A DNA stretch of 64,000 nucleotides from NCBI GenBank assembly GCA_963807235.1, contig CAWEBF010000004.1, forward strand, positions 177,129 through 241,128, read 5' to 3'. The notes under the pieces are model-generated. The model saw only the letters and a list, made by a program, of their open reading frames with translations, had not been told where the DNA came from and did no database searches. Origin of the DNA: CAWEBF01 sp963807235. Its GTDB lineage: Bacteria > Acidobacteriota > Vicinamibacteria > Vicinamibacterales > UBA2999. Position numbers and translations under genes: made by a program. Every line of letters begins with the position of its first letter. Within the stretch, counting starts at the first letter, position 1. Below, piece by piece: positions 8,866 to 18,294 of the stretch.

Positions 8866-9800
8866 CTGGCCGGGATGAGGGCGCGCGCGCACGCGTACCG
8901 ATAGACGCGAACAGTCGCGCTGATCACTCGTCCTCCATCGGGATCCACGGCGGAGTCCACCGGCACGAACAGCACGGTCCCTTCCCGCCGTGAGAGCACG
9001 TTGCTCGCGACCAGTGCCCGCATCATCCAAACGGCCGAACGCACGTCCGGGCATTCCACGCCCAGCCAGCCCGCGTATCGATGGTGCGACCGGCGGAGGC
9101 CGGTCTGCCGCTCGATTGCCGCGGCGGCTGCCGCCTCACGTTCCTCGTTCTGCAGCGCAATCTCCGGCGAGCGGTCGGGCTGCAGCACTGGCGACCCCGC
9201 CATCCGCCGGAGCAGGCTGCCGACGGCACGCTGCTGGTCGGCCGGCATGTGGCCCATCCAGTAGTGGCACGTCTTGGCGATCACGGTGATGACGTTCTTG
9301 ATTTCCTTCTCGAGCCGGAAGTGCGGCGCCGCCGGCAGCTCGAGCACTGCTCCGCGCCGCCGCACGTCCACGTTCTCCATCACGATTGCCCGCAGCAGCC
9401 ACTCGGCCATCGTGTCGCTGAGACACGTGACGCTGACCCAGCCAGGGGTCGGCGAGGCGTACGCCCGCAAGCCGGTGACCATCCTGATGCCGCGGCAGAT
9501 CTCCTCCACCACCTCGTCGTAGCGGGCGAACTGCGCGTCGATTTCCGATTCCGATCCGTGCTCGAGGAGCGTGCCTTTGTGGGGCGGGCCGCCCGCCATC
9601 GCGAGATCGCAGAAGCTGCCCCAGATCTGATCCCAGGCCACGGCCCCGTTGGCGTCGTACTTCAGCCCGGCGCCTCGCATCGGCGCCGGCTGAACGTCCT
9701 CGTAGGTGTCCTGATACTCGGCAGGTAGGAGTGTTTTCAGACGTGCGTCCAGCGCGTCCAGAGCCTCCCGATCCACGTCCGTTACGTCGCCGGCCTTCAC
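8862..9800 (-). CDS. Conserved protein of unknown function
   Basis: 312-residue protein with no signal peptide or membrane segment, so probably cytoplasmic. I do not recognise a named family. Distinctive stretches are GGPPHKGTLLEH, VTGLRAY, LEKEIKNVITVIAKTCHYW and GWLGVECPDV, the last two suggesting a globular enzyme-like fold. GTG at 9800 is preferred because everything upstream in frame runs through the heptamer repeat at 9817-9858 and looks non-coding. Convergent with the regulator gene, with a 4-base overlap of stops. It is not evidently co-transcribed with another gene. Confidence 0.7.
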   Translation of the reverse strand: MKAGDVTDVDREALDALDARLKTLLPAEYQDTYEDVQPAPMRGAGLKYDANGAVAWDQIWGSFCDLAMAGGPPHKGTLLEHGSESEIDAQFARYDEVVEEICRGIRMVTGLRAYASPTPGWVSVTCLSDTMAEWLLRAIVMENVDVRRRGAVLELPAAPHFRLEKEIKNVITVIAKTCHYWMGHMPADQQRAVGSLLRRMAGSPVLQPDRSPEIALQNEEREAAAAAAIERQTGLRRSHHRYAGWLGVECPDVRSAVWMMRALVASNVLSRREGTVLFVPVDSAVDPDGGRVISATVRVYRYACARALIPAS

Positions 9801-9816
9801 CCCGCGATCATAGTGC

Positions 9817-9858
9817 GACCGGAGACTGGAGACCGGAGACCGGAGACCGGAGACTGAG
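9817..9858. repeat. Heptanucleotide tandem repeat (GACCGGA/GACTGGA)
   Basis: Six consecutive 7-base units: GACCGGA, GACTGGA, three GACCGGA, then GACTGAG. They lie just upstream of the GTG at 9800 and downstream of the oxidoreductase gene ending at 9889. The unit differs by one base from GACCGTA at 38657-38686 and 39141-39164, so the three sites look like one repeat family. Confidence 0.85.
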
Positions 9859-9888
9859 ACGGTAGGCAGGGCGTTCTTCAGCAACCTG

Positions 9889-10854
9889 CTAAATCGTGAC
9901 GATGATCTTGCCCGTCTGATCGGCGGCTCCAAAACGCCGATACGCGTCCGCCACATCGGCAAGCGCGTACTGGCTGTCGATCACCGGCCTCAGCTGGCCC
10001 GCTTCGAACAACTGATTCATGTACGCCAGGTCTTTGTTGGGCCTCAAGCCGACGAGGCGCACTCGCTTGCTCGACAGTCCCGAAATCAATGCGCCCAGGA
10101 CCAAGTTCTGCAACAAGCGCGGGATTTGACCGCCGACAGTGGCATACGTGCCCCTCGAACTGAGCGCACGCGCGTACGCAAACGGCGAACGGTTGGTCTT
10201 CACATCGAGGATGACGTCGTACAGCCTGCCGTTTCGTGTGAAATCCTCTGTGCGATAGTCGATGACGTGATCAGCGCCGAGGCCGCGAAGCATCTCCAGC
10301 TTGTCGCCCCTGTCGACAGCGGTCACATCAGCGGCGAAGACGCGCTTTGCTATCTGAAGCGCCAGCGTGCCGACACCGCCGCCCGCGCCGTTCACCAGCA
10401 CTTTGTGACCGGTCTGAATCCGGCCGACATCGATCAGGCCCTGCACGGCCAGCATGCCTGCGTGCGGGATCGCAGCGGCTTGCTCGAACGTCATGGCGGC
10501 CGGCTTGTGGGCGAGGGAGGCGACCGGCGCACAGGCGTACTCCGCCAAGGCGCCGAAGACTGGGGACAGATCGCCGTAGACCTCATCGCCGACCCGGAAC
10601 GCTGTGACGCCTTCGCCTACCGCCGCGACACGGCCGGCGATGTCACTGCCGATGATCGGCACCTTCGGCCTGACGAGGCCGTGCAGCAAGCGAGTCAAGA
10701 AGGAGTGGCCCCGAACGATCTCCCAGTCCCAGTCGTTGATGGAGGCCGCGTGCACGCGGACGAGAACCTGATCGGCTTTGGGTGTCGGCGTCGGTACATC
10801 CCTCAGGGCGAGGGCGTCGGGCCCGCCGTAGCTCTCGAGAACAACCGCCTTCAA
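9889..10854 (-). CDS. NAD(P)-dependent MDR oxidoreductase, quinone-reductase-like
   Basis: 321-residue medium-chain dehydrogenase/reductase of the zinc-independent quinone oxidoreductase type. The N-terminal GroES-like domain shows VLESYGGPDAL, VHAASINDWDW and GSDIAGRVAAVG. The Rossmann domain shows VLVNGAGGGVGTLALQIAK, the NAD(P)H-binding motif. The C-terminus matches the family (FGAADQTGKIIV). The start is taken as TTG 10854, giving LKAVVLESYGG; it overlaps the stop of the small upstream gene (TTGA), so translation is probably coupled. The catalytic Zn cysteine and histidine of alcohol dehydrogenases are absent. The substrate cannot be told. Confidence 0.88.
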   Translation of the reverse strand: MKAVVLESYGGPDALALRDVPTPTPKADQVLVRVHAASINDWDWEIVRGHSFLTRLLHGLVRPKVPIIGSDIAGRVAAVGEGVTAFRVGDEVYGDLSPVFGALAEYACAPVASLAHKPAAMTFEQAAAIPHAGMLAVQGLIDVGRIQTGHKVLVNGAGGGVGTLALQIAKRVFAADVTAVDRGDKLEMLRGLGADHVIDYRTEDFTRNGRLYDVILDVKTNRSPFAYARALSSRGTYATVGGQIPRLLQNLVLGALISGLSSKRVRLVGLRPNKDLAYMNQLFEAGQLRPVIDSQYALADVADAYRRFGAADQTGKIIVTI

Positions 10855-11018
10855 CGAAAGGTCAAGGAGGGCCAGCTCCCGACGACGGCGTCCGAGCCCA
10901 TCCCCACGAGCTCCATCATGCCGCTCGCGAAGAACGCACCTGCCGCAAGGGATGCCGCCAGCGCGACGACGAACACGACGCTGAGCGGCTCGTGAAGAGG
11001 GCGCCATGACGCGTGCAT
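10851..11018 (-). CDS. Small single-span membrane protein
   Basis: 55 residues from MHASWRPLHEPLS with one hydrophobic segment (VVFVVALAASLAAGAFFA). A good ribosome-binding site, GGGAGG, stands 5 bases before the ATG and fixes the start. The TGA overlaps the TTG of the downstream oxidoreductase gene. I recognise no family. Being first in a two-gene unit, it may anchor or regulate the oxidoreductase, or simply drive its translation. Confidence 0.6.
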   Translation of the reverse strand: MHASWRPLHEPLSVVFVVALAASLAAGAFFASGMMELVGMGSDAVVGSWPSLTFR

Positions 11019-11133
11019 TGAATCCTCCCGGGTAAGTCGTTCAACTTCGCCGTAGGCCACCGCACAGAACGTCTAGGGGAACGCCGGACCGCGAGGAGTA
11101 TATCCCCCGTGTCAACATCAGGGAGAATGCCGC

Positions 11134-11518
11134 ATGCACATTGCGCTCTGGATCGCCCAGGTACTGCTGGCCCTGCTGTTCGCCGGAGCCGGCTCGGCCA
11201 AAGTCACTCACCCCGCTGGGGGAACTGGCGCAGAGCCTTCCTTACACGTCGGATCTACCGGGATGGCTCGTTCGGTTCATCGGTGTGTCGGAAGTAGCCG
11301 GAGCGCTCGGGCTGATCCTGCCGGCGCTCACCCGCAGGCTACCTGGCCTCACGCCCCTCGCCGGCCTCGGACTGTGCATCGTGATGGTCCTGGCGACAGG
11401 CTTCCATCTGATGCGAGCCGAGTACTCGGCGATGCCGATGACGATCGTGATTGGCGCGGTGGCCGCCTTCGTCGCGTGGGGCCGGTGGATGAAGCGGCCA
11501 ATCGCGCCGAGGCAATAA
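11134..11518 (+). CDS. DoxX-like membrane protein (frameshifted)
   Basis: About 125-residue integral membrane protein of the DoxX family with four hydrophobic segments. The N-terminus MHIALWIAQVLLALLFAGAG reads in one frame. The remainder (PGWLVRFIGVSEVAGALGLI, FHLMRAEYSAMP) reads in another. The switch lies at CCCC 11211-11214; dropping one C gives continuous KVTHPLGELAQ. GGGAG precedes the ATG by 8 bases. DoxX-like proteins are small membrane partners of redox enzymes, but the precise role is unknown. One-base sequence error is the likeliest reason for the break. Confidence 0.8.
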
Positions 11519-11606
11519 AGTGCGGATTTGATTCAGATTAGCGCCGAGGGTCTCAGTCCAGGATTCCCGGCTCGCCGGGCGGAAGGGTACACTGTAGGGT
11601 CTGGTT

Positions 11607-12467
11607 ATGTACCTACTCAGACTCGTTGTGACGCTCGCCGCGGCCCTCGGAACCGCAAGCGCACAATCCCAGCCGGGGCAGGCGCCCAGCTCGCCGCCAC
11701 TGCCTCTCAGCCCGGCTGGCGAGCACGGCGCCAGCATCACGCCAGCCTATGAGGGGTGGTTTCAGAACCAGGACGGCACATACAGCCTTCTCATCGGTTA
11801 CTTCAACAGGAACCGGTCCCAGGCATTGGATATTCCCGTCGGTCCGAACAACCGGATCGAGCCTGGTCCGATCGACCAGGGCCAGCCGACGCACTTTGCC
11901 GTGGGCCGCAGCTGGGGCGTCTTCGCGATCAAGGTGCCGGCGGATTTCGGCACGAAGACGCTGACCTGGACGATCGTGTCGAACGGCGAGACGCAAACCA
12001 TTCCCTTCACGCTCAACAAGGCCTACGTCGTGGAGCCGTACCAGGAAGCCGGCATGGGCAACAAGCCGCCGGAGTTCAGGTTCGCGGCGAACGGGTCTGT
12101 GTTCACTGGCCCACCGACGGGCGCGCCTGTCAGCCTGACGGGCGTGGTGAACCAGCCCCTCCCCATCACGGTCACCGTGAACGATCCCAAGGAGACGAAG
12201 GCGGGCTCCGCGGCTTCGAGGCGCGGGGGCGCGACGGCAGCGGTGGCCACGGTGTCGTTCCACAAGTTCCGCGGGCCGGGCCAGGTCACCTTCACGCCGC
12301 CGCGAGTGCCGGTCAAAGCGCAGGGCGAGACCGCGAGCACCGCCGCAACGTTCAGCGCGCCGGGTGACTACCTGCTGCGCGTGCAGGGCAACGACGAATC
12401 GGGTGAAGGCGGGGGTGGCTTCCAGTGCTGTTGGACGAACGCGTACGTGAAGGTCACCGTGAAGTGA
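11607..12467 (+). CDS. Secreted beta-rich protein of unknown function
   Basis: 286-residue exported protein: signal peptide MYLLRLVVTLAAALGTASAQ, then a beta-rich body (YEGWFQNQDGTYSLLIGYFN, TLTWTIVSNGE, PLPITVTVNDP). The C-terminal part ends with YLLRVQGNDES and a CC pair before TNAYVKVTV, resembling Ig-like/PKD-type surface domains. The gene lies 13 bases upstream of the cytochrome c-copper monooxygenase gene in the same direction, so they are probably co-transcribed. The family is common in Acidobacteriota next to such oxidases. No enzymatic motif seen. Confidence 0.78.
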   Translation: MYLLRLVVTLAAALGTASAQSQPGQAPSSPPLPLSPAGEHGASITPAYEGWFQNQDGTYSLLIGYFNRNRSQALDIPVGPNNRIEPGPIDQGQPTHFAVGRSWGVFAIKVPADFGTKTLTWTIVSNGETQTIPFTLNKAYVVEPYQEAGMGNKPPEFRFAANGSVFTGPPTGAPVSLTGVVNQPLPITVTVNDPKETKAGSAASRRGGATAAVATVSFHKFRGPGQVTFTPPRVPVKAQGETASTAATFSAPGDYLLRVQGNDESGEGGGGFQCCWTNAYVKVTVK

Positions 12468-12480
12468 AGGGAGATCGACG

Positions 12481-13836
12481 ATGATCCGGAACACGCATAG
12501 GCGGACGCTCAGGCAGACGCTCAGACAGACACTGCCTGGTGCGATGCTCGTGGCTTCGGCCTTGGCCCTGCCGGCCACCGGGGCGGCGCAATCCGCACCC
12601 ACGTTCACCAAGGACGTGGCGCCCATCTTTCAGCGGAAGTGCGAAGCCTGCCACCGGCCGGACTCGATCGCGCCGATGTCACTCGTCAGCTTCCAGCAGG
12701 CCCGCCCGTGGGCGCGAGCGATCAAGGCGCGTGTGTCGGAGGGTTCGATGCCGCCCTATCAGATCGACCGCTCGGTGGGCGTGACCAAGTTCAAGAACGA
12801 CGAGGCGTTGACGCCGGGCGAGCTGGACACGATCGTGCGCTGGGTGGATGCCGGCGCGCAGCAAGGCGACCTGAAGGACATGCCGCCCGCGGTGGCGTGG
12901 CCGGACGGCCAGGGCTGGAACTTCGCCGCGCTCTTCGGTCAGAAGGAACCCGACCTGATCGTGCGATCGGAGCCCTTCACGATGCCCGCCCGGGCACACG
13001 ATGCCTGGGACAAGCGCGTGACGGAGTCCGGCATCACGGAACCGCGCTGGGTGCGAGCCATCGAGATCCGTCCCAACTCGATCAAGGGCAGGAAGATCAC
13101 GCATCACGCGATCGCGTACCTGGAGCAGAACGACCCAGGCGCGCCCGCAACAGGCGCGTTGCCGGTGCCGTTCATGGAATGGGCTGTCGGGAAGCAGGGC
13201 GAACTGATGCGTTCCGACACGGGCAAGCTGCTGGTCCCGGGCGCGCGTTTCCGCTGGGACGTGCACTACTCGCAGGCCGGTGAGGAGATCACCAGCAACG
13301 TCGAGATGGGCATCTACTTCTACCCGAAGGGCCAGGAGCCGGCCCGTCGCAACAACCTGTCACTGGTGCCAGCCGCGATCGGCACCCTGGACATCCGCCC
13401 CAACGCCATCACGGTGACCGAGGGCTTCTTCCCGCTGCGCGACAACGCACGCATCGAGAGCTTTCAGCCGCACATGCACCTGCGGGGGAAGGCGATGCTC
13501 GTCGAGGCCGTCCTGCCGTCAGGCCAGCGGCAGGTGCTCAGCCACGTGAACAACTTCAACTTCCAGTGGATGAGGACGTTCGTCTATGCCGACGACGTGG
13601 CGCCGCTGCTGCCGAAGGGCACGCTGCTGAAGGTCACGGCGTGGCACGACAACACCTCCGCCAAGAAATCCAATCCCGACCCGAACCAATGGGTGGGATG
13701 GGGCGACCGGACGGTGGACGAGATGGCGCACGCCTGGATCAACATCGTCTACCTGAAGGACGACGAGTACAAGGCGGAGCAGGAGAAGCGACGCTCGACG
13801 CCGGTGGCGTCCAGTGCTTCGCTCGAGGGCCGCTGA
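12481..13836 (+). CDS. Cytochrome c-copper type II monooxygenase-like protein
   Basis: 451 residues: signal peptide, a cytochrome c domain with CEACH (Cys54, Cys57, His58), then two domains of the peptidylglycine/dopamine beta-monooxygenase fold. All six copper ligands of that family have candidates: His208-His209 (ITHHAI) and His262 (DVHYSQ) for the first copper, and His331/His333 (QPHMHLRGK) and Met415 (TVDEMAHAW) for the second. Family knowledge suggests O2-dependent hydroxylation with electrons delivered through the haem instead of ascorbate; that part is inference. Periplasmic. It is flanked by two secreted proteins in one direction (gaps of 13 bases and 1 base). A paralog with a TPR tail is at 57511. 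Confidence 0.85.
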   Translation: MIRNTHRRTLRQTLRQTLPGAMLVASALALPATGAAQSAPTFTKDVAPIFQRKCEACHRPDSIAPMSLVSFQQARPWARAIKARVSEGSMPPYQIDRSVGVTKFKNDEALTPGELDTIVRWVDAGAQQGDLKDMPPAVAWPDGQGWNFAALFGQKEPDLIVRSEPFTMPARAHDAWDKRVTESGITEPRWVRAIEIRPNSIKGRKITHHAIAYLEQNDPGAPATGALPVPFMEWAVGKQGELMRSDTGKLLVPGARFRWDVHYSQAGEEITSNVEMGIYFYPKGQEPARRNNLSLVPAAIGTLDIRPNAITVTEGFFPLRDNARIESFQPHMHLRGKAMLVEAVLPSGQRQVLSHVNNFNFQWMRTFVYADDVAPLLPKGTLLKVTAWHDNTSAKKSNPDPNQWVGWGDRTVDEMAHAWINIVYLKDDEYKAEQEKRRSTPVASSASLEGR

Positions 13837-13837
13837 C

Positions 13838-14266
13838 GTGTCCCGGCTGGTTCACGTCGTTCGAGTCGGTTCGGCCGCCCTCTGCGTGGCGCTTCTGGCC
13901 ACCGTGGCGTTGGCCCAGCAGGCCAACGTCACGGGCAAATGGACCTTCACCGTCCAGACCAGCGGGGGTGGCGGCTCGCCGACCGTCACCTTCAAGCAGG
14001 ACGGGGAGCGCATCACCGGCCACTACAGCAGTGAAACCTTCGGCGAGGTGGACTTCACCGGAACGGTCAAGGGCACGGCGATTCGTTTTTCGTTCAACTC
14101 GTCTGTCCAAGGCCAGCAGGTGGACGTCGTCTACGAGGGCACCGTCGAGAAGGACACGATGAAGGGCACCATCGCGATCGCCGCCGGCCAGCTGGCCGGG
14201 ACATTCACGGCCACGAAGCATAACTGCAGCGGGTACCCTTTCAGAACTGCTCAGCCTCAGTCTTGA
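13838..14266 (+). CDS. Small secreted beta-sheet protein
   Basis: 142 residues from GTG 13838, one base after the preceding stop. Signal peptide ends near VALAQQ. The body reads NVTGKWTFTVQT, VTFKQDGERITGHY, DFTGTVKGTAIRFSF, a pattern of repeating short strands seen in small secreted acidobacterial proteins. No catalytic motif. It is the last gene of a three-gene unit with the copper monooxygenase, and its 3' end overlaps the convergent gene at 14241 by 26 bases. Function unknown. Confidence 0.75.
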   Translation: MSRLVHVVRVGSAALCVALLATVALAQQANVTGKWTFTVQTSGGGGSPTVTFKQDGERITGHYSSETFGEVDFTGTVKGTAIRFSFNSSVQGQQVDVVYEGTVEKDTMKGTIAIAAGQLAGTFTATKHNCSGYPFRTAQPQS

Positions 14267-14582
14267 GCCGCTCGAGTCGTATTTGGCGGCGCGAGATCCT
14301 GTCCCACGCGACTAGAAGGACCGCGAAGAGCGCCATGCCGCCCAGGAGGATATAGAGGCCAGTCATGATTCCTCCTCGTCGGCCAGTGCCGCGGCCGATG
14401 CGAGAAAGAAGCACCCATACAAGCACGCCGAGGGCGGCCAACAAACCCGAGAACTCGCCCGTAGCCACGAACTGGCCGAACACGAGCGCGCCAATCGCCA
14501 GATTCCCCGCATCAGGAAGTTTCTCTACGAACACCTCCCGCTGCCGTCGACTCAATCTTAGCATCGGCAACTTCGAGCGCAT
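14241..14582 (-). CDS. Small membrane protein, two to three spans
   Basis: 113 residues. The N-terminus (RLSRRQREVFVEKLPDAGNL) is basic and amphipathic. Hydrophobic segments follow at LAIGALVFGQFV, LLAALGVLVWVLLS and LYILLGGMALFAVLLVAW, with a charged C-terminus. The second half, from MTGLYILLGG, could be a separate small gene. An alternative start is the ATG six codons in. I do not know a function. It stands alone between convergent and same-strand neighbours. Confidence 0.55.
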   Translation of the reverse strand: MRSKLPMLRLSRRQREVFVEKLPDAGNLAIGALVFGQFVATGEFSGLLAALGVLVWVLLSRIGRGTGRRGGIMTGLYILLGGMALFAVLLVAWDRISRRQIRLERLKTEAEQF

Positions 14583-14776
14583 GACGCTTTGCCGTGCAAG
14601 CCCGCTGCCGCAAGAGCGCCAGGATCATCACCCCTCTGCAAGTGCAGTGTGCTCACGAACGATCGCGCCATGACTGAAGGAAGCGATCGCTGAACCAACG
14701 ACAGCGAGATGAGCGCGACGTTCTGATTTCTTCACGCGCGGCCGCGTCTAACCTCCATGACTTGGATGTGACCGAT

Positions 14777-15739
14777 CTACTGGCTCCGACCTCTCGACTT
14801 TCGCGTCCGCCGCGCCGACGCCCGGCTGCGCGTGCTCGTGGACGCGCGCGACGCGCGTCCCGGCGTGCCACCGGCCATGCGGAACTCCGCGTTCAACGCC
14901 TGCGGATCCCTGGCGAGCGTGACGAACTGCATGCTCGTCGGGCGCGTGAGCTGCTGCGACATATAGGCCCACACCTGACCGCTCGACCGGTATCCACCGT
15001 GCGACTCCACGACCTCCTTGCAGTTGATCACACGCACGTTCTTCGAATGCTTGATGATGGTACCGGGATCCTCCGGGCCGGAGTATCCGAGCGCGGTGTC
15101 GAAATTCGGGAGATCGCCGACGCGATACCACACGCGCAGCACGGGATCGTTCCTGGAGTGAAACACGTAGAAGCGCTCGCACCGCCGGCTGGCCTCGAAG
15201 TAGCGCTCGCCGTCCTCGATCGACTCGTTGTCCACCGCTGCGGCGAAGTTCCACGCGTTGCGCACCAGTCGCTGCGCGCCGCCGCGAAGCGCTTCGAGCA
15301 CGACGTGGGCGCCGAGGCTGTGGCTGTTGATGTCGATGACAGTGGTCGTGCTCCGCAGCTCGGCCAACAGCCGCGCAAATCGCGACGCGCTTTCCCCGGC
15401 GCGCTGGCGCGCGAACGGGAACGACACACCGACAGCGCCGCCCGGCCAGGCAAAACCGACCAGCGCGTCGTAGGCCGAGCCGGCGGCGCCCAGGAAGCCG
15501 AGCTGACGCATCTGGCGGTCGATGGTGCCGTAGGAATCGACCACGTCTCGTTCCTCGTTGTTGTAGCCGTGGGTCAACACGGTGAGCCGCTTCGACCGCA
15601 GTTCTTGAAGAAACGCGGTCTGGGACACGGGTGTTCCCATCCCAGTGTCGAGATCGACTCGACGGATCTCGTCCGTCGTAGAGAAGTCGGTCGGCGACCA
15701 GAAATCCCTCCGGCAACTCACCATCAGCATCGTTCCCAT
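14777..15739 (-). CDS. DUF900-type alpha/beta hydrolase
   Basis: 320 residues of the alpha/beta-hydrolase fold typical of DUF900. Oxyanion region VLTHGYNN, nucleophile elbow INSHSLGAH with the catalytic Ser, and a late acid/His region (HSRNDPVLRVWY, VESHGGYRSSGQ). No signal peptide. GGAGG eight bases before the ATG at 15739 supports this start over the one ten codons upstream. The C-terminal about 30 residues are Arg/Ser-rich low complexity and may mark a frame slip near the end. The substrate is unknown; the family includes putative esterases and lipases. Confidence 0.8.
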   Translation of the reverse strand: MGTMLMVSCRRDFWSPTDFSTTDEIRRVDLDTGMGTPVSQTAFLQELRSKRLTVLTHGYNNEERDVVDSYGTIDRQMRQLGFLGAAGSAYDALVGFAWPGGAVGVSFPFARQRAGESASRFARLLAELRSTTTVIDINSHSLGAHVVLEALRGGAQRLVRNAWNFAAAVDNESIEDGERYFEASRRCERFYVFHSRNDPVLRVWYRVGDLPNFDTALGYSGPEDPGTIIKHSKNVRVINCKEVVESHGGYRSSGQVWAYMSQQLTRPTSMQFVTLARDPQALNAEFRMAGGTPGRASRASTSTRSRASARRTRKSRGRSQ

Positions 15740-15809
15740 GACGTGCACCTCCGTCGGGGGGCTCCCCATTGTCTAGGAACGATCGCCGGCCGCGGGCCGA
15801 ACGGGCAGC

Positions 15810-18144
15810 GTGACCACCGGCCGCTGGCACGGCCATTGCGAACTCAGCCGTGTGATGAATTCGTGGCCAGGGAGCCACGCCGTCCTTCGCAAGGCCAGGC
15901 GGGCGTTTTCTCGGACATTTCAGCAGCCTTTGGCCGCGGTCGGCCTGTTGGTAGCCGCTTCGCTCGTCGGCGCCGCCTGTTTCAACCAGGTAGTAGTTAC
16001 TTCCCTCCCCGCCCGCTCCGAGATTCACCGGGTCGCGGCAATGCCCCAGGCGACGACCCTCCTGGACGCCCACGACCAGCGTGCCTTCACGATTTACCGC
16101 GAGCAGCGCATCGAAGTGCCCTTGGCGCGCGTCTCGCCGCATCTGGTCCGCGCCATCGTGGCCATCGAGGACCAGCGCTTCTACGACCACAAAGGCATCG
16201 ACCTGGTCCGGGTGGCCGGGGCAGTCATCAGCAACCTTCGGCAAGGTAGCCGGGGACAGGGGGCCAGCACGCTGACTCAGCAGTTGGCGCGTAACAGTTT
16301 CCTGACCTCGGAAAAGACTTACACAAGAAAGCTCAAGGAGCTGGTGCTGGCCCGTCGTCTCGAGGCGGAATTCTCGAAGGACGAGATCCTGGAGCTCTAC
16401 CTCAACAAGGTGTACTTCGGCGCCGGCTTGTATGGGGTGGAAGCGGCGGCGCTGGGCTACTTCGGCAAGCCGGCGGCCGACCTCTCGCTGGCCCAGGCGG
16501 CGCTATTGGCCGGATTGGTGAAGTCTCCGTCCGCCTACGCGCCGACCGTCGACCTGGCGCGTGCCACCGCGCGCAGAAACGTCGTGCTCATGGTCATGCG
16601 GGACTCCGGCGTCATCACCGCCGACGAGCACAAGAAGGCGGTGCGCGAGACCGTCGTGCTCGAGGACTCGCTCCGGCGGGCCGAGGCGTACGGTCAGGTA
16701 CTTCAAGGAGGCCGTCCGCCTCGAGCTGGTCGAGCGGTTCGGCCACGCGCGCGTGTACGAAGGCGGCCTCGTGGTGTACACCACCCTCGATCTGGCGATG
16801 CAGAAGGCCGCTGAAGCCGAGGTCGAGCGCTCGCTGAAAGAGATCGAGGCGCGGCAGGCGGCACGCCGCCGCAAGGGCGCGCCGGCACCCACCACTCCTC
16901 CGCTGCAGGCCGCGCTCGTCGCCCTGGATCCACAGACCGGGGAGGTGCGGGCGCTGGTGGGCGGACGCGACTTCGCCGCCAGTCCCTTCGACCGGGCCAG
17001 GCAGGCGAGGCGCCAGGCGGGCTCGGCCTTCAAGCCTTTCGTATACGCGGCCGCCATCGAGGCCGGATACTCGCCGGCGTCCATCATCACGAACCTCGAT
17101 GCGCCGATCAAGACGCCGCAGGGCGGGTGGACGCCAGAAGACGAGCATCTCGAGTCGCCGTTCATGACGATGCGGACGGCGTTGCGCAGCTCCAGCAATC
17201 GCGCGGCGGTGCATATGCTGGACGACGTCGGCATCGACTCGACCGTGCTGCTCGCCGAGCGCATGGGCCTGGGCGGCGTGCCCAGCGTTCCATCGCTGGC
17301 GCTCGGGGCCGGCGACGTGACGTTGATGTCGATGACGGCCGCGTATGGGGCGTTCGCGAATCAGGGCCTGCTGCCGGTGCCGACGCTCATCCGCCGAGTG
17401 GAGACGTCGTCCGGCGAGGTGCTGTTCGAACACAAGGCGGCGCCGCAGCGGGTGATCAGCGAATCGACCGCGTTCCTGATGACGACGATGCTGGCCGACG
17501 TCGTCAACAGCGGCACCGCGTGGCCGGCACGGCGTGTCGGCTTCACGCTGCCGGCAGCCGGCAAGACCGGGACGACCAACGACTATCGCGACGCCTGGTT
17601 CGTCGGGTTCACCCCGCGCCTGGTCTCCGGCGTGTGGGTCGGCTACGACCAGCCGCGGACGATCATGGCCGGCGGCTACGCCGCCGAGCTCGCCGTGCCG
17701 CTCTGGGGACGCTTCATGGCGCTCGCAACGAAGGGGAACGCGCCCGACTGGTATCAGGCACCTGCCGCGGTCACCACCGCGACGATATGTCCCCTGAGCG
17801 GCAAGCTGGCGACTCAGGAATGTGCCGGCGAGGGCGGCGTACACGCCTATACCGAGTACTTCGCCAGCGACCACGCGCCGACGGAGTATTGCGATCTGCA
17901 CGTGCTCCGCGACAGGCGAGGCGTGTTCGGGGGTCTCGTGGCAGCGGTCCGCGGCCGCTCCGGCGAGGCATCCCAGTCTGCGTCCGCGGAGCTTCGCACC
18001 GCCGCAACCGAAAGCGCCGCGCCTCCCGCAGCGACGACCAACGCCAAGGCCGACAAGGCCGCCGAGCCCGAGTCTTCCAAGAAGAAGCAAGGCTTCTGGT
18101 CGCGCGTGTTCGGCGGACGCCGAGAGGATTCTCGCAAGCCCTGA
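15810..18144 (+). CDS. Penicillin-binding protein 1A, bifunctional (frameshifted)
   Basis: Class A PBP of about 777 residues that polymerises and cross-links peptidoglycan. An N-terminal membrane anchor (AAVGLLVAASLVGAACF) is followed by the glycosyltransferase GT51 domain with EDQRFYDHKGID and GASTLTQQLARN. The transpeptidase domain carries the SxxK motif GSAFKPF, SxN in SSSNRA and KTG in GKTGTTND. A Lys/Ala-rich tail ends the protein. The two domains read in different frames; removing one G at 16697-16698 gives continuous EAYGQYFKEAV. I read it as a sequence error. The start could also be the ATG at 15855. Essential-type housekeeping gene, not obviously in an operon. Confidence 0.88.
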
Positions 18145-18294
18145 CGTGCGCCTCTCACGAGCGCCGGTCATCGCGCTGACGAACCGTTGAGACCGCGCTC
18201 CAATCAGCGGTCCCGTCGGCCGCATTCGCTCTGATTCGGGACGATTCGAGGTGGATGCGAGACGGCACGGCGTCTGCACCTGTCCCTCATCGGC

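Noticed and set aside
7315..9054. Long antisense open frame across the regulator gene
   Set aside because: Low-complexity basic composition and full overlap with a well-supported winged-helix/propeller gene.
9817..9858. Possible CRISPR-like array
   Set aside because: Units are 7 bases with no spacers and no cas genes; a simple tandem repeat.
14653..14871. Small Arg-rich frame near the DUF900 end
   Set aside because: Composition is low-complexity, it overlaps the DUF900 gene in another frame and has no start signal.
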